Assembly (NCBI GenBank): GCA_019638595.1
Contig: JAHBTJ010000003.1
Location: 292,539 to 356,538, forward strand
Source of the DNA: Chitinophagaceae bacterium
GTDB taxonomy: Bacteria; Bacteroidota; Bacteroidia; Chitinophagales; Chitinophagaceae
DNA: 64,000 bases
Direction of reading: 5' to 3'
The first letter of the stretch is position 1. Every line of letters starts with the position of its first letter. Made by a program: the position numbers and the translations under genes. The notes under the pieces were generated by a model. It made no database searches and was not told the origin of the DNA. It saw nothing but the letters and a program-made list of their open reading frames with translations. Of the stretch, positions 1 through 8,933 are shown in pieces.

Positions 1-1
1 A

Positions 2-1060
2 AAGGATGGGGGAAAAGTGATCCTGATGAGCCATTTCGGTCGCCCGAAAAAAGGACCGGAAGACAAATATTCATTAAAGCACCTGGCAAAGCACCTGGGC
101 GAATTATTAGGCGGCACCACTGTTTTATTTGCTGATGACTGTATTGGTGAAAAAGCATTTCTTACCGCTGGTATGATGAAGCCGGGAGAGGTATTATTAC
201 TGGAAAATTTAAGGTTTTATAAAGAAGAAGAAGCCGGCGATGAAGCTTTTGCCCAAAAGCTCGCCTCGCTCGGTGATGTATATGTAAACGATGCTTTTGG
301 CACCGCGCACAGGGCGCATGCCTCCACTTCCATCATTGCTAAATTTTTCCCGGTGGAAAAAAGAATGTTCGGGCTGCTGATGGAAGGAGAAGTGAACAGC
401 GCCGAAAAAGTGTTGCACCAGTCTGAAAAGCCATTTACAGCTATTATAGGAGGGGCGAAGGTTTCCGACAAAATACTTATTATTGAGAACCTGCTTAAAA
501 AAGCTACTGATATTATTATTGGCGGCGGTATGACCTATACATTCATGAAAGCTGCGGGTGGCAGGATCGGTAATTCGCTTTGCGAAGAAGATCGCCTTGA
601 TATAGCGCGCCTGCTGTTAAAAAAAGCGGAAGAAAGTGGTGTAAATATTCATCTCCCTTCCGATTCTGTTATTGCCGATAAATTTGATGCCAATGCCAAT
701 ATTTCGTCGGCTCCGAGCAACGAGATACCTGACGGGTGGCTGGGGCTGGATATTGGCGAAAATGCGCGCGAACAATTTACCAACGTTATAAAAAAATCCA
801 AAACCATTTTGTGGAACGGGCCTATGGGGGTGTTTGAAATGGAAAAGTTCCAGAACGGTACGAAGGCTGTTGCTGCAGCGGTAGCGGAAGCAACACAAAA
901 TGGCGCTTTTTCACTGGTGGGCGGCGGCGATTCTGTAGCAGCCGTAAACCAGTTCGGTTATGCCGATAAAGTAAGTTATGTTTCTACCGGTGGCGGCGCC
1001 ATGCTGGAATATTTTGAAGGTAAAATATTACCCGGTATCGCGGCAGTATCTGCCCTGTAA
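2..1060 (+). CDS. pgk: Phosphoglycerate kinase, 5' end cut by window edge
   Basis: Cytosolic glycolytic enzyme that transfers phosphate between 1,3-bisphosphoglycerate and ADP. The open frame runs to the first base of the window with no stop, and the first visible residues ([16 protein letters not shown]) are the conserved N-terminal substrate loop. The true start therefore lies about 40 codons upstream, given a family length near 395. Visible hallmarks are the [13 protein letters not shown] stretch, [11 protein letters not shown], the GGGMTYTF segment, WNGPMGVFE and the nucleotide-binding [11 protein letters not shown] near the C-terminus, ending with a normal [12 protein letters not shown] tail. 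The 3' end is intact. The GTG at position 17 is internal and is not a start. Identification is secure. Confidence 0.97.
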   Translation, partial: KDGGKVILMSHFGRPKKGPEDKYSLKHLAKHLGELLGGTTVLFADDCIGEKAFLTAGMMKPGEVLLLENLRFYKEEEAGDEAFAQKLASLGDVYVNDAFGTAHRAHASTSIIAKFFPVEKRMFGLLMEGEVNSAEKVLHQSEKPFTAIIGGAKVSDKILIIENLLKKATDIIIGGGMTYTFMKAAGGRIGNSLCEEDRLDIARLLLKKAEESGVNIHLPSDSVIADKFDANANISSAPSNEIPDGWLGLDIGENAREQFTNVIKKSKTILWNGPMGVFEMEKFQNGTKAVAAAVAEATQNGAFSLVGGGDSVAAVNQFGYADKVSYVSTGGGAMLEYFEGKILPGIAAVSAL

Positions 1061-1139
1061 AAAATAAAACAGGTTAAGTACCGGATAAACAGCTTTAAGT
1101 ACCTGGCTCAGCCCGCCGTGGAGAAGCCTACATGCCAGG

Positions 1140-1162
1140 CTTCAAATTTCAAATCTCACATC
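1140..1162. repeat. Short TTTCAAATCTCA-type intergenic repeat
   Basis: A short run of the AAATTTCAAATCTCA word lies just before the CinA-like gene. The same word type recurs downstream of genes near 29.8, 37.8, 59.9 and 62.2 kb. It is low-complexity and of unknown function. The rest of the pgk-cinA gap (1061-1139) contains a weak CCTGGC/GCCAGG inverted repeat and nothing else I can name. Confidence 0.4.
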
Positions 1163-1190
1163 ATGGTACATCTTTTGAAGTTGAATATGC

Positions 1191-1673
1191 ATGCGTTTGA
1201 TAGAAGAAGCCGGGATGCAATGCATCAGGCAATATATGCTCCTGAATAAAGAAACGATTGCTGTTGCGGAAAGCGTTACTGCGGGATTATTACAGTGGGG
1301 GTTTTCAGATATTCCGGATGCCGCCCGGTTTTTTAACGGCGGCATTACTGCATATAACCTCGAACAAAAGTATAAGCACTTGCGAGTGGAGCCAACCCAT
1401 GCGCTGGAAGTAAATTGTGTTTCCCAAAAAGTGGCGAATGAAATGGCAGAGAATGCGTGTGGCTTATTCAATAGCAGATGGGGTATAGGCATTACTGGTT
1501 ATGCCACGCCGGTACCTGAATCGGGCGGGGAATTGTTTGCTTATTACGCCATTGCTAAAAACGGTGTGAGCATAACGGGAGCAAAGCTTATGCCGGTTGC
1601 AGAGCAGGCGTTCGAAGTGCAGCAGTATTATGCCGGCATGGTAATGCATGTTTTTGTAAAGCAGTTACAATAA
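1191..1673 (+). CDS. CinA C-terminal-domain protein (PncC-like nicotinamide-nucleotide amidase)
   Basis: 160 residues, the usual length of stand-alone CinA C-terminal domains, which hydrolyse NMN to nicotinate mononucleotide and ammonia in pyridine-nucleotide salvage. Diagnostic segments are IAVAESVTAGLLQ (residues about 22-34), FFNGGITAYNLEQKYKHL (about 46-63), VSQKVANEMAENA and GIGITGYATPVPESGG. The family consensus in the first motif is AESCTGG. Here it reads AESVTAG, and the usual TGIAGP is TGYATP, so activity should not be assumed. The ATG at 1191 is used, and the ATG at 1215 is an alternative. The gene is cytosolic and sits 130 bp after pgk in the same direction. It may belong to a divergent Bacteroidota subgroup of the family. 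Confidence 0.8.
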   Translation: MRLIEEAGMQCIRQYMLLNKETIAVAESVTAGLLQWGFSDIPDAARFFNGGITAYNLEQKYKHLRVEPTHALEVNCVSQKVANEMAENACGLFNSRWGIGITGYATPVPESGGELFAYYAIAKNGVSITGAKLMPVAEQAFEVQQYYAGMVMHVFVKQLQ

Positions 1674-1683
1674 AAACATCCTG

Positions 1684-4600
1684 CTACCGGATCAGCATTA
1701 GCGTTCCTGTTAATGTAATGGGGATACCTTCGCTGCATACTACTTCCGCGGCATATATGTAGGTAGAAGTGCCTGCAGGTTGTGCCCCCGCTGGCAGGCG
1801 CCCGTCCCAGCCCAAACCGGCGTTGTTGGCGGTAAAGTTCCTTCTGCTAAAAACTTCTTTTCCCCAGCGGTCAAACACTCGCAGGTAGTTCACGGTCTTT
1901 AAGCCAAATCCTTTCACATAGAACCAGTCGTTCAGCCCATCACCGTTAGGAGTAAACGCGTTGGGAATATAGATAGCCTGCCTGTTGCAGAGCAGCGTAA
2001 GCGCAATGCTGTCGGAGCTTTTGCAACCTTCTGCCGTAGCAACATTCAATATATATTGTTGATCTTCCTCCGGTAAAGCCACCGGGTTCCTGCAGTTGCT
2101 ACAGCTTAGTCCGGGCGGTGGAAGCCATTCGTATCGAACAACATTATTGCTTACCTGCTGCGGGTTCAGGGTAAAAGGAATACCTCCCAATATGGCTGTG
2201 TCGTTTCCTAATTTCACAACGGGATTGTCCAGCACCTCCACATGTACATTTACGCTGTCGTCGGGGCAAATATTGGTGCTATGACCCACTACCAGGTAGT
2301 TCGCGCTGGCTGCAGGCCGGGCAACCGGCGCCGGTGAATTGGGGTTGCTCAGCTCTTGCCGGGGGTACCAACTGAAGCTTTGGGTATTTCCCGACGCGCT
2401 CAATCGTACTTCATCGCCCCTGCAAATATGGTATTCATTTCTGGCAATCAAATTCACAGGATCCTCTACGGTTATCGCTACCGTATCCTTTTGTATACAG
2501 CCATAGTTATTGGTGACCTTTACCACGTATAAAGCGCTTTTTTGAGGAATAGCTATTGCGTTATGAACAGCAGGATGCTGAATGGCTTCTTCCGATTCCC
2601 AATAATAATCCTTTCCCCCGGTTGCGTGGAGCTGAACCGGGGAGCCGCTGCACACCACCGTGTCGGGACCGGTAGCAGGCACCGGCAGCGCATGCACCGC
2701 TACCGGATGAAAAAGCGTATCAGCGCAACCTTGCTGGGTAGTTGCGGTAAATGCAAGCCTATACGTTCCGGTGCTGGTTAAAGGAAAATTGATCGCGGTA
2801 GAATCATCCAGGTGTTGCTTGTTGAGAAGCCAGTGCTGAACAGGTATATAATCGGCAGAACGTACAGAGGCTTCGAGCAGGAGCGTGTCGCCTATACAGC
2901 CGGAAGCGGCTCCGGAAATATGGATACCCGGTTTGGCGCTTACCGTTACCGGGAAATCCGCTTTGATAGTATCCCTGCATCCGAAATCGGTTTCAACAAT
3001 AAGTGAAATATAATAAGTTCCGGGTTGGTTGTAATGCCAGGGAGGCGGCTGGTGCCCGTTAAAGCTGCCGTTGCCGAAGTTCCAGAGCTGTTGTATAAAG
3101 TGGGTACCCGTTGCCGAAGTATTCTTAAAGATCACTGTGCCTGAATCGCAGAATTTATCACGATCTATTGTAAAAGAAGCTTCAGCGGCGCCTGCCTTAA
3201 TGGGTTGCGCTACCGAAATATTGTTGGTACAGCCTTCGGCGTTGGTGAGAATAACAGACGGCGTATAACTTCCGGCAAACGTATACACATGTGCCACAAC
3301 CGAATCAGTTTCGGATGCGGTGATGGCGGTGCCATCGCCGAAATCCCAGCTATACGTGCTGATGTCTGTTCCCGAGATCCTGGCGCCAAAGGTAAAAGGG
3401 GTACACCCCCCCGCGGCGCTTTCCAGCGAAAGGGTAGCGAGTGGTCCTTTTATCCGGAAGGTTCGGGTAGCCGTGTCCGTGCAGCCGTTAATTCCCTTGG
3501 CTATAACGGTGGCAGTATATATACCCGGCGCCGTATATGTTTGAGGCGGAGGGTTTTGAGTTTGATAAGTATTACCATTGTCGAAAACCCAGGTATATTC
3601 CAGGGAATAGGCGGAAGTATTTTCAAACCCTATGGCAGCCGGCACGCATTGAAGGGTATCCCCTATATTAAAATCTGCCTGCGGCTTTACAATTTTTATA
3701 TACCGGCGCCGGCTTACGCTGTCCCTGCATCCCCCGGCCAGTGGTGTTACCACCAGTTTTACGTCGTATATTCCATCTTTGGCATATTCATGCGTTACCG
3801 GGTCGCGGTTGGTAACGGTAGTAGTGGCGCCATCACCCCAATGCCACACATATTCGGCATTGTTGGCTACGGAATTGTTCTCAAAACCGATCTGGTGCTG
3901 ACCGCAAACAAGTGTGTCGGCGCTTTTAAAAGAGGCCTTCACGGAAGTTACCTGCACCAGGTTTGTTTTTGTGATTTCATTTACACAGCCATCCTGGTCT
4001 TTGATTTTCAGCTTAACCGAATAGGCGCTATAGTCGCCGTTGGCAATGTAGCTGTATTTTATTACCGAGTCCCGGGTGGTAATGAAGGGAGCGGTGTTGT
4101 TTCCGAATGTCCATTCCCACGATTCAATGGGTACGCCGGAATTTGGTACGGAGGTGCTGGTAAAGCTTACCTGTACGGGCGATGAGCAGGATATGGCCGG
4201 CGTAGCTGTAAAGTCTACTTTGGGACCATTGATGGTTACACTGTTGTCGAGGCTAATGGAATCCAGGCAACCCAGCTTATCTTCAATAATGAGTTTGGGT
4301 GAGTATACCCCGCTTTGTGTATACCGGTAAGTTGTGCTGCCGCTATTGTATACACCTGTTTGTAAATTATTATTGATGGTCCTTCTGGGAGACCCGTCTC
4401 CGAAATCCCAGATAAACTTTTTAATATTAACGGCATTGATGCCCAGGGTGTTGAGCCGTACGTCCACGTTGGTGCATGTGGAGGGGTTGGCAATGGTAAA
4501 ACCGGCGCTTTCATCTACGATCAGTATATTCTTACTTACCGTTTCAACCTGGTTGGTATTGTTGTTGTTGCGGGTGAGGGTCACCGTCCAGCTTTTTTGT

Positions 4601-6174
4601 GTACCCGGAAATGTATGTGTTACCGGGTTGCCTGTTTCTTCAGGCGACAGGTCTCCAAAATTCCAGTGCACAACGCTGTGATCCGACGATGTATCAGTCA
4701 GGGTAACGGTATATTTGTCGCTGCAGTTGCGCGAGCTCACAAAAGCTCCGCCTTCCGAAATGATGCCGTCATCGTTGCAGGTAGGCGTAACCGTTACTTT
4801 CCGTACCGGGGATGTTACGGTGCAACCGTTTTGTGTTTCAATGCTGAGCGTTACATCGTATGTTGCGGAGAGTAAAAAGGTGTGGGTAGCGATGCCGGTT
4901 GTTGTGGTAAGCGAATTTCCATCTCCCCAGTTCCAGGTATAGCTCCGGACAGGATCAGCGGCATACGTGTTGCCGATATTAGCCGTAAAATTAACTTTTA
5001 ACGGCCCGCAACCGCCCGACGGTGCGTAGTAGAAGCCGGAGGAGGGCTTGCCTACCCTTATATATTGTGTTTTTACCAATGAGTCGTAGCATCCGCCTGT
5101 CCCGCTTCTGTCTTTGGCAACAAGTGTTACGGTTCTGTTGCCCGGTGCGGTATAAGTATGCTGCGGGTCTTTTTCGGCAGAAGCAGCATTATCTCCAAAA
5201 TACCATTTATAATCAAGGTCAGCCCCGCCCGTGGTTTGGTTGGTGAACTGAACGCTGAGAGGAGCCTCGCAACTAAAGAGCGCATCAGCGCTAAAGCCGG
5301 TTGTGATCTTTGGCTGTATGGTAACCAGTTGTTCGGCCGTGTCGCTGCAAATGCCGCTACTGCTGCTGGTAATGAACCGTACCCTGTACGTGCCGGCAGC
5401 GTTATACTGGTGGGTAGTATGCATATTGCCGGATGATGAGTGGTCGCCGAAATCCCAATGCAAAGCATAGTTTCCCTCTTCCGCGTTGGTTACGGCACCC
5501 TTAAATTCCAGCGTGGTTTGCATACAGGCGTTCACGGGCGCCGATATGATGCCTGCCTGCATGGGTTGTTCTGCTTCGGGAACAACTACCTGGGTGCTGA
5601 AAGTAGATTTGCAGGCCGCTCCGTTGGCGGTGGTAAGTTTTACCGTATACCTGTCTGCAACGGCGTATTGGTGTACGGGATTGCCTGAGCCGGAATATTG
5701 ACCATCGCCAAAATCCCATTCGTACACGGTATTATTGTTATTGGCAGCGGAGGCTGAAGGCGTAAACTGAACATTTGTGACACCGCAGCCCTGTTGCACT
5801 TCCGGAATAAAATCAGCGGTTGGTTTTTCGTATACGCTTAGCTGTTGGGTAGCCGTGCTTACCTGTCCGTTCGAAAATGTAACGGTGAGCGTAATATTGT
5901 ACGTTCCCGGCGTTGAAAAATTACTGCCCACTTCAACATTGTGATTGGAAATATTGCCGTTTCCCAGGTTCCATACACGGGATGTAACATTGCCGGTGGA
6001 TTGATCATTGAAATTAACAGACAAAGGTGCACAACCCTCCGATTTGCTCATTACAAAGGCTGCTTTGTTTTGAGCAGATACTTCAGCGCATATAAATACC
6101 AGGCACAGGCCCGGCATTAGCAGGCATTTTTTTTGCCCTGAAAAAAAACGGTATAACAGTTGGTTTAGGTTCAA
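1684..6174 (-). CDS. Giant PKD-repeat surface protein with type B T9SS C-terminal sorting domain
   Basis: 1496-residue secreted protein. It has a signal peptide (CLLMPGLCLVFICAEVSA then Q) and about twelve PKD-like repeats over residues 35-1180. Each repeat is marked by a W-x-F/W-G-D/N-G core, for example YEWDFGDG, YTWNWGDG, FIWDFGDGSP and QLWNFGNG. Ig-like beta domains follow, and then a C-terminal segment from about residue 1400 opening IYIPNAFTPNGDGLNDWF and containing LRVFDRWGKEVF. That C-terminal domain is the gliding-motility (CHU_C) or type B sorting signal used for type IX secretion and surface attachment. Probable roles are adhesion or polymer binding. No catalytic domain is visible. 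The best start is TTG at 6174, because the first in-frame ATG (6117) would lose the charged n-region of the signal peptide. An out-of-frame ATG-TTT-TGA sits at 6179-6171, overlapping it. Confidence 0.9.
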   Translation of the reverse strand: MNLNQLLYRFFSGQKKCLLMPGLCLVFICAEVSAQNKAAFVMSKSEGCAPLSVNFNDQSTGNVTSRVWNLGNGNISNHNVEVGSNFSTPGTYNITLTVTFSNGQVSTATQQLSVYEKPTADFIPEVQQGCGVTNVQFTPSASAANNNNTVYEWDFGDGQYSGSGNPVHQYAVADRYTVKLTTANGAACKSTFSTQVVVPEAEQPMQAGIISAPVNACMQTTLEFKGAVTNAEEGNYALHWDFGDHSSSGNMHTTHQYNAAGTYRVRFITSSSSGICSDTAEQLVTIQPKITTGFSADALFSCEAPLSVQFTNQTTGGADLDYKWYFGDNAASAEKDPQHTYTAPGNRTVTLVAKDRSGTGGCYDSLVKTQYIRVGKPSSGFYYAPSGGCGPLKVNFTANIGNTYAADPVRSYTWNWGDGNSLTTTTGIATHTFLLSATYDVTLSIETQNGCTVTSPVRKVTVTPTCNDDGIISEGGAFVSSRNCSDKYTVTLTDTSSDHSVVHWNFGDLSPEETGNPVTHTFPGTQKSWTVTLTRNNNNTNQVETVSKNILIVDESAGFTIANPSTCTNVDVRLNTLGINAVNIKKFIWDFGDGSPRRTINNNLQTGVYNSGSTTYRYTQSGVYSPKLIIEDKLGCLDSISLDNSVTINGPKVDFTATPAISCSSPVQVSFTSTSVPNSGVPIESWEWTFGNNTAPFITTRDSVIKYSYIANGDYSAYSVKLKIKDQDGCVNEITKTNLVQVTSVKASFKSADTLVCGQHQIGFENNSVANNAEYVWHWGDGATTTVTNRDPVTHEYAKDGIYDVKLVVTPLAGGCRDSVSRRRYIKIVKPQADFNIGDTLQCVPAAIGFENTSAYSLEYTWVFDNGNTYQTQNPPPQTYTAPGIYTATVIAKGINGCTDTATRTFRIKGPLATLSLESAAGGCTPFTFGARISGTDISTYSWDFGDGTAITASETDSVVAHVYTFAGSYTPSVILTNAEGCTNNISVAQPIKAGAAEASFTIDRDKFCDSGTVIFKNTSATGTHFIQQLWNFGNGSFNGHQPPPWHYNQPGTYYISLIVETDFGCRDTIKADFPVTVSAKPGIHISGAASGCIGDTLLLEASVRSADYIPVQHWLLNKQHLDDSTAINFPLTSTGTYRLAFTATTQQGCADTLFHPVAVHALPVPATGPDTVVCSGSPVQLHATGGKDYYWESEEAIQHPAVHNAIAIPQKSALYVVKVTNNYGCIQKDTVAITVEDPVNLIARNEYHICRGDEVRLSASGNTQSFSWYPRQELSNPNSPAPVARPAASANYLVVGHSTNICPDDSVNVHVEVLDNPVVKLGNDTAILGGIPFTLNPQQVSNNVVRYEWLPPPGLSCSNCRNPVALPEEDQQYILNVATAEGCKSSDSIALTLLCNRQAIYIPNAFTPNGDGLNDWFYVKGFGLKTVNYLRVFDRWGKEVFSRRNFTANNAGLGWDGRLPAGAQPAGTSTYIYAAEVVCSEGIPITLTGTLMLIR

Positions 6175-6389
6175 AACATCTAAGTCAGATCTATGCCTGA
6201 ATTGTGAAAATATTGAAATATTTCACAACAGTAAGCAAACAATCCTTCAATTTCGGCAAATTTTGCAACGGATCTAACGGTATATGTATGCGAAATAATT
6301 TCGGCTCTTGTTCCCCGGTGGCAGCAGGCACAGGCCCCGCCCTGTGTAACAATGGGTAATAGCTTTATAATCAACTGTGTGTGGACAGC

Positions 6390-8171
6390 CTACCACTCCT
6401 GTTCCTGTCTTTCACCCGCCGTGAAGTTCGCCCGTCTTTCACCTACCTGCTGACGCCACATGGCATAATAAAGCCCTCTTTTTTCAACGAGGGAGTGATG
6501 AGTGCCTGCTTCCACAATCTTGCCTTTTTCCAGCACGTAAATCACATCGGCATGCATAATGGTAGAAAGCCGGTGTGCGATCAGAATGGTGATAGGATCT
6601 TTTTGCCTTGATACATCCCTGATGGTTTCTGTAATAGCCTCCTCGGTCAGCGAATCCAGTGCGGAGGTAGCTTCGTCGAATATCAGTAACCGCGGATGCC
6701 GTAATAAGGCCCGGGCTATGGCAAGCCGCTGTTTTTCCCCGCCCGATAGTTTCATGCCGGCTTCCCCTAATACTGTATCCAAACCCCTGCCCGACCTGGA
6801 GAGCATGGCGTTGCAGGAAGCCTGGTGCAAAGCCTGCAACATTTCCGCCTCGCTGGCATCGGGCTTAACGAACAAAAGGTTATCGCGGATGGTACCGAAA
6901 AACAGTTGTGTTTCCTGTGTAACAAAGCCAATTTGCCGGCGCATTTCGTTATAGCGTATATCCGTAGCCGGTATATCGTTGAAATATATATTTCCCGCTA
7001 CCGGACTGTATAAACCTACAAGCAGTTTTACAAGCGTGGATTTGCCCGATCCGGAAGGTCCTACGAAAGCGATGGTATCGCCGCTTTTAAAATGAAAGCT
7101 GATGTCGTCAATGGCATTCACGGAAGCGGTAGCATGCCTGAATACCACGTTCTCAAAAGTCATTGATTCCAGCGGGCCTATTGCTATGGGTTCTTCCGGC
7201 CGTTTTTCAATGGGTTTTTGCATCAGCTTGTCAAACTGGATGATGGACGCTTCCGCTTCGCGGTAAAACAAGATAATGTTTCCCAAATCCTGCAGCGGGC
7301 CGAATATGGTGGTTGAAATGAATTGCATGCTGATGAGTTCTCCCGCGGATAATACATGGCGGAAGATGAGCCATAGCAGGATAAAGAGGATGGATTGCTT
7401 GAGTATGGTAAGCGCCGAGCTTTGCAAAAAGGAAAGCATCCGTACCTTTTTTACTTTCTGTAGTTCCAGGTCGAATATTTTTTGAGTATGGGCTTTTAGC
7501 CGCTTTATTTCAGGATAGGTAAGTCCAAGGCTTTTTACCAGCTCTATGTTGCGGAGCGATTCCGTAATAGCGCCCGACATCTGGTTGGTTTCCCTGTTAA
7601 TGGAGCGCTGGAGTGTTTTTATCTTTTTACTGAGCAGCCCGGTCAGTCCGCCCAATACCGCCACCCCAACAATAAAAACCGGGATGAGCAGCCAGTGTTT
7701 GGTAATGGCATACCATATTAAAAAGCCAATGCCAATGAGAGAAGAAAAGAGAATATTGATAAAAGCATTGATGAAACGCTCCGTATCTGTTCTCACTTTT
7801 TGCAGGGTAGACAAAGTTTCACCGCTGCGCTGCCCTTCAAACTCCTGGTACGATAAACGAAGCGTTTGTTTAAGCCCGTCGTTGAATATCTGCATGCCAA
7901 ATTGTTGCACAACCAGGCGCATAACATAATCCTGGAAAGTTTTGGCAAGTCTTGCCGCCAGGGCTACAGCTACCGCCACTGCCAGCCAAAACAGTACGCC
8001 GTTCACTAGTTCTGTTTCTGTTGCATGTTTGGGGTTGGTGGCGTAATCGTCTATTATTTTTCCAAAAATAAGCGGATCAACAAGAGTGAGCAATTGAGCT
8101 ATTCCTGCCAGCACCAGCGACCACATGATAAGCCAGCGGTGTGGTTTCAGGTATGTCCATAAAATTTGCAT
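6390..8171 (-). CDS. MsbA-type ABC exporter, fused permease and ATPase
   Basis: 593 residues from the ATG at 8171. A longer reading back to 8297 adds 42 Pro/Arg-rich residues that do not look like protein, so it is not used. Residues 1-310 form a six-helix type I exporter membrane domain. Residues 335-570 form the ATPase, with Walker A GPSGSGKST, signature LSGGEKQR, Walker B LLIFDEATSALD and switch His in IAHRLS. Half-transporters of this kind work as homodimers in the inner membrane and export lipids, peptides or drugs; the substrate cannot be read from the sequence. A TATATTTG element (Bacteroidota -7 consensus TAnnTTTG) lies only 4-12 bp upstream of the ATG, so the message could be nearly leaderless, or the element could be fortuitous. 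The gene is alone in its transcription unit. Confidence 0.9.
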   Translation of the reverse strand: MQILWTYLKPHRWLIMWSLVLAGIAQLLTLVDPLIFGKIIDDYATNPKHATETELVNGVLFWLAVAVAVALAARLAKTFQDYVMRLVVQQFGMQIFNDGLKQTLRLSYQEFEGQRSGETLSTLQKVRTDTERFINAFINILFSSLIGIGFLIWYAITKHWLLIPVFIVGVAVLGGLTGLLSKKIKTLQRSINRETNQMSGAITESLRNIELVKSLGLTYPEIKRLKAHTQKIFDLELQKVKKVRMLSFLQSSALTILKQSILFILLWLIFRHVLSAGELISMQFISTTIFGPLQDLGNIILFYREAEASIIQFDKLMQKPIEKRPEEPIAIGPLESMTFENVVFRHATASVNAIDDISFHFKSGDTIAFVGPSGSGKSTLVKLLVGLYSPVAGNIYFNDIPATDIRYNEMRRQIGFVTQETQLFFGTIRDNLLFVKPDASEAEMLQALHQASCNAMLSRSGRGLDTVLGEAGMKLSGGEKQRLAIARALLRHPRLLIFDEATSALDSLTEEAITETIRDVSRQKDPITILIAHRLSTIMHADVIYVLEKGKIVEAGTHHSLVEKRGLYYAMWRQQVGERRANFTAGERQEQEW

Positions 8172-8933
8172 ACAGCAAATATAAGATAAGGTAATTTCAG
8201 GCGGGCGGCGGCAGGAGGGAGCAGTGCGGCTATAGGCATCATGATAAGAATATCCCGGATAGCGTTTAATACCCGTTGCCGATGCCTTCGGTGGCATGTC
8301 TCTTATTAAATATGGTCATACAATAATTATAGATAGACGTTGTTGATAGAAATAATAAAAAGCATTGTATAAAGAAAACAGATCAACCCGCGTGGAGTAA
8401 GATGGTTGTTGATGCAATTGATACCCGATGTTATAAAAACATATTTTTTAGATATCTAACCATAAGTTTTACTGCGTTATTCATTCTAATTTCACTAATG
8501 TAATAGCAATAGTTATCATTAAACGATTTCATAAAGTTAATTTTTTGCCAATGAACTGCATCCTGTTAAAGCTGCATCTCGCCAAAGTATATACGCTCTA
8601 TAATAATTCAACATTACCCTTTTAGCAAAAGTAGTTTGCGTTCCGGACCGGAGTTTTAGTTTATATAGACGTATGAAATACAAAATTCTTAAAGCTGGTA
8701 ATGATTTTCACTAAGAAAAAGCTGTGGTATGCGTTGAAATGTGTTGGCAATAGTACTTTTTATCCATTTGAAGATAGCATGCGTGGTGGAACCGGGTAAG
8801 AGCCGGCGGTTTGTTCAACGGAATAATCAATCAAAATAGCAACTAGTTATACAGTTGCTTTGCTATGAAAAACATCCATTTTTTTTATTACTGATTACAA
8901 CATCTCCTTATTTATCAATTAAACTCAACCAAA
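8172..8933. other. 762-bp intergenic region before the first SusC gene
   Basis: AT-rich spacer between two diverging genes. I see no plausible coding frame, no tRNA and no clear TTTG-N19-TAnnTTTG promoter. A weak imperfect hairpin (GCCGA...TCGGT) lies near 8280. No sigma/anti-sigma pair or regulator is encoded, so how the adjacent SusCD pair is controlled is not visible. Confidence 0.5.

Noticed and set aside
3205-4185. 326-codon open frame on the plus strand inside the PKD protein gene
   Set aside because: Antisense shadow of a long repetitive gene. Arg/Gly-rich with no recognisable domain, while the minus-strand frame has clear PKD repeats.
6180-6374. 64-codon minus-strand frame between the PKD and ABC transporter genes
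   Set aside because: No domain, poor composition and no promoter or ribosome-binding context.
8325-8680. Possible further operator copies (TAGACG words) before the first SusC gene
   Set aside because: Only isolated half-words; no TTAGTCTA-N9-TAGACTAA geometry.
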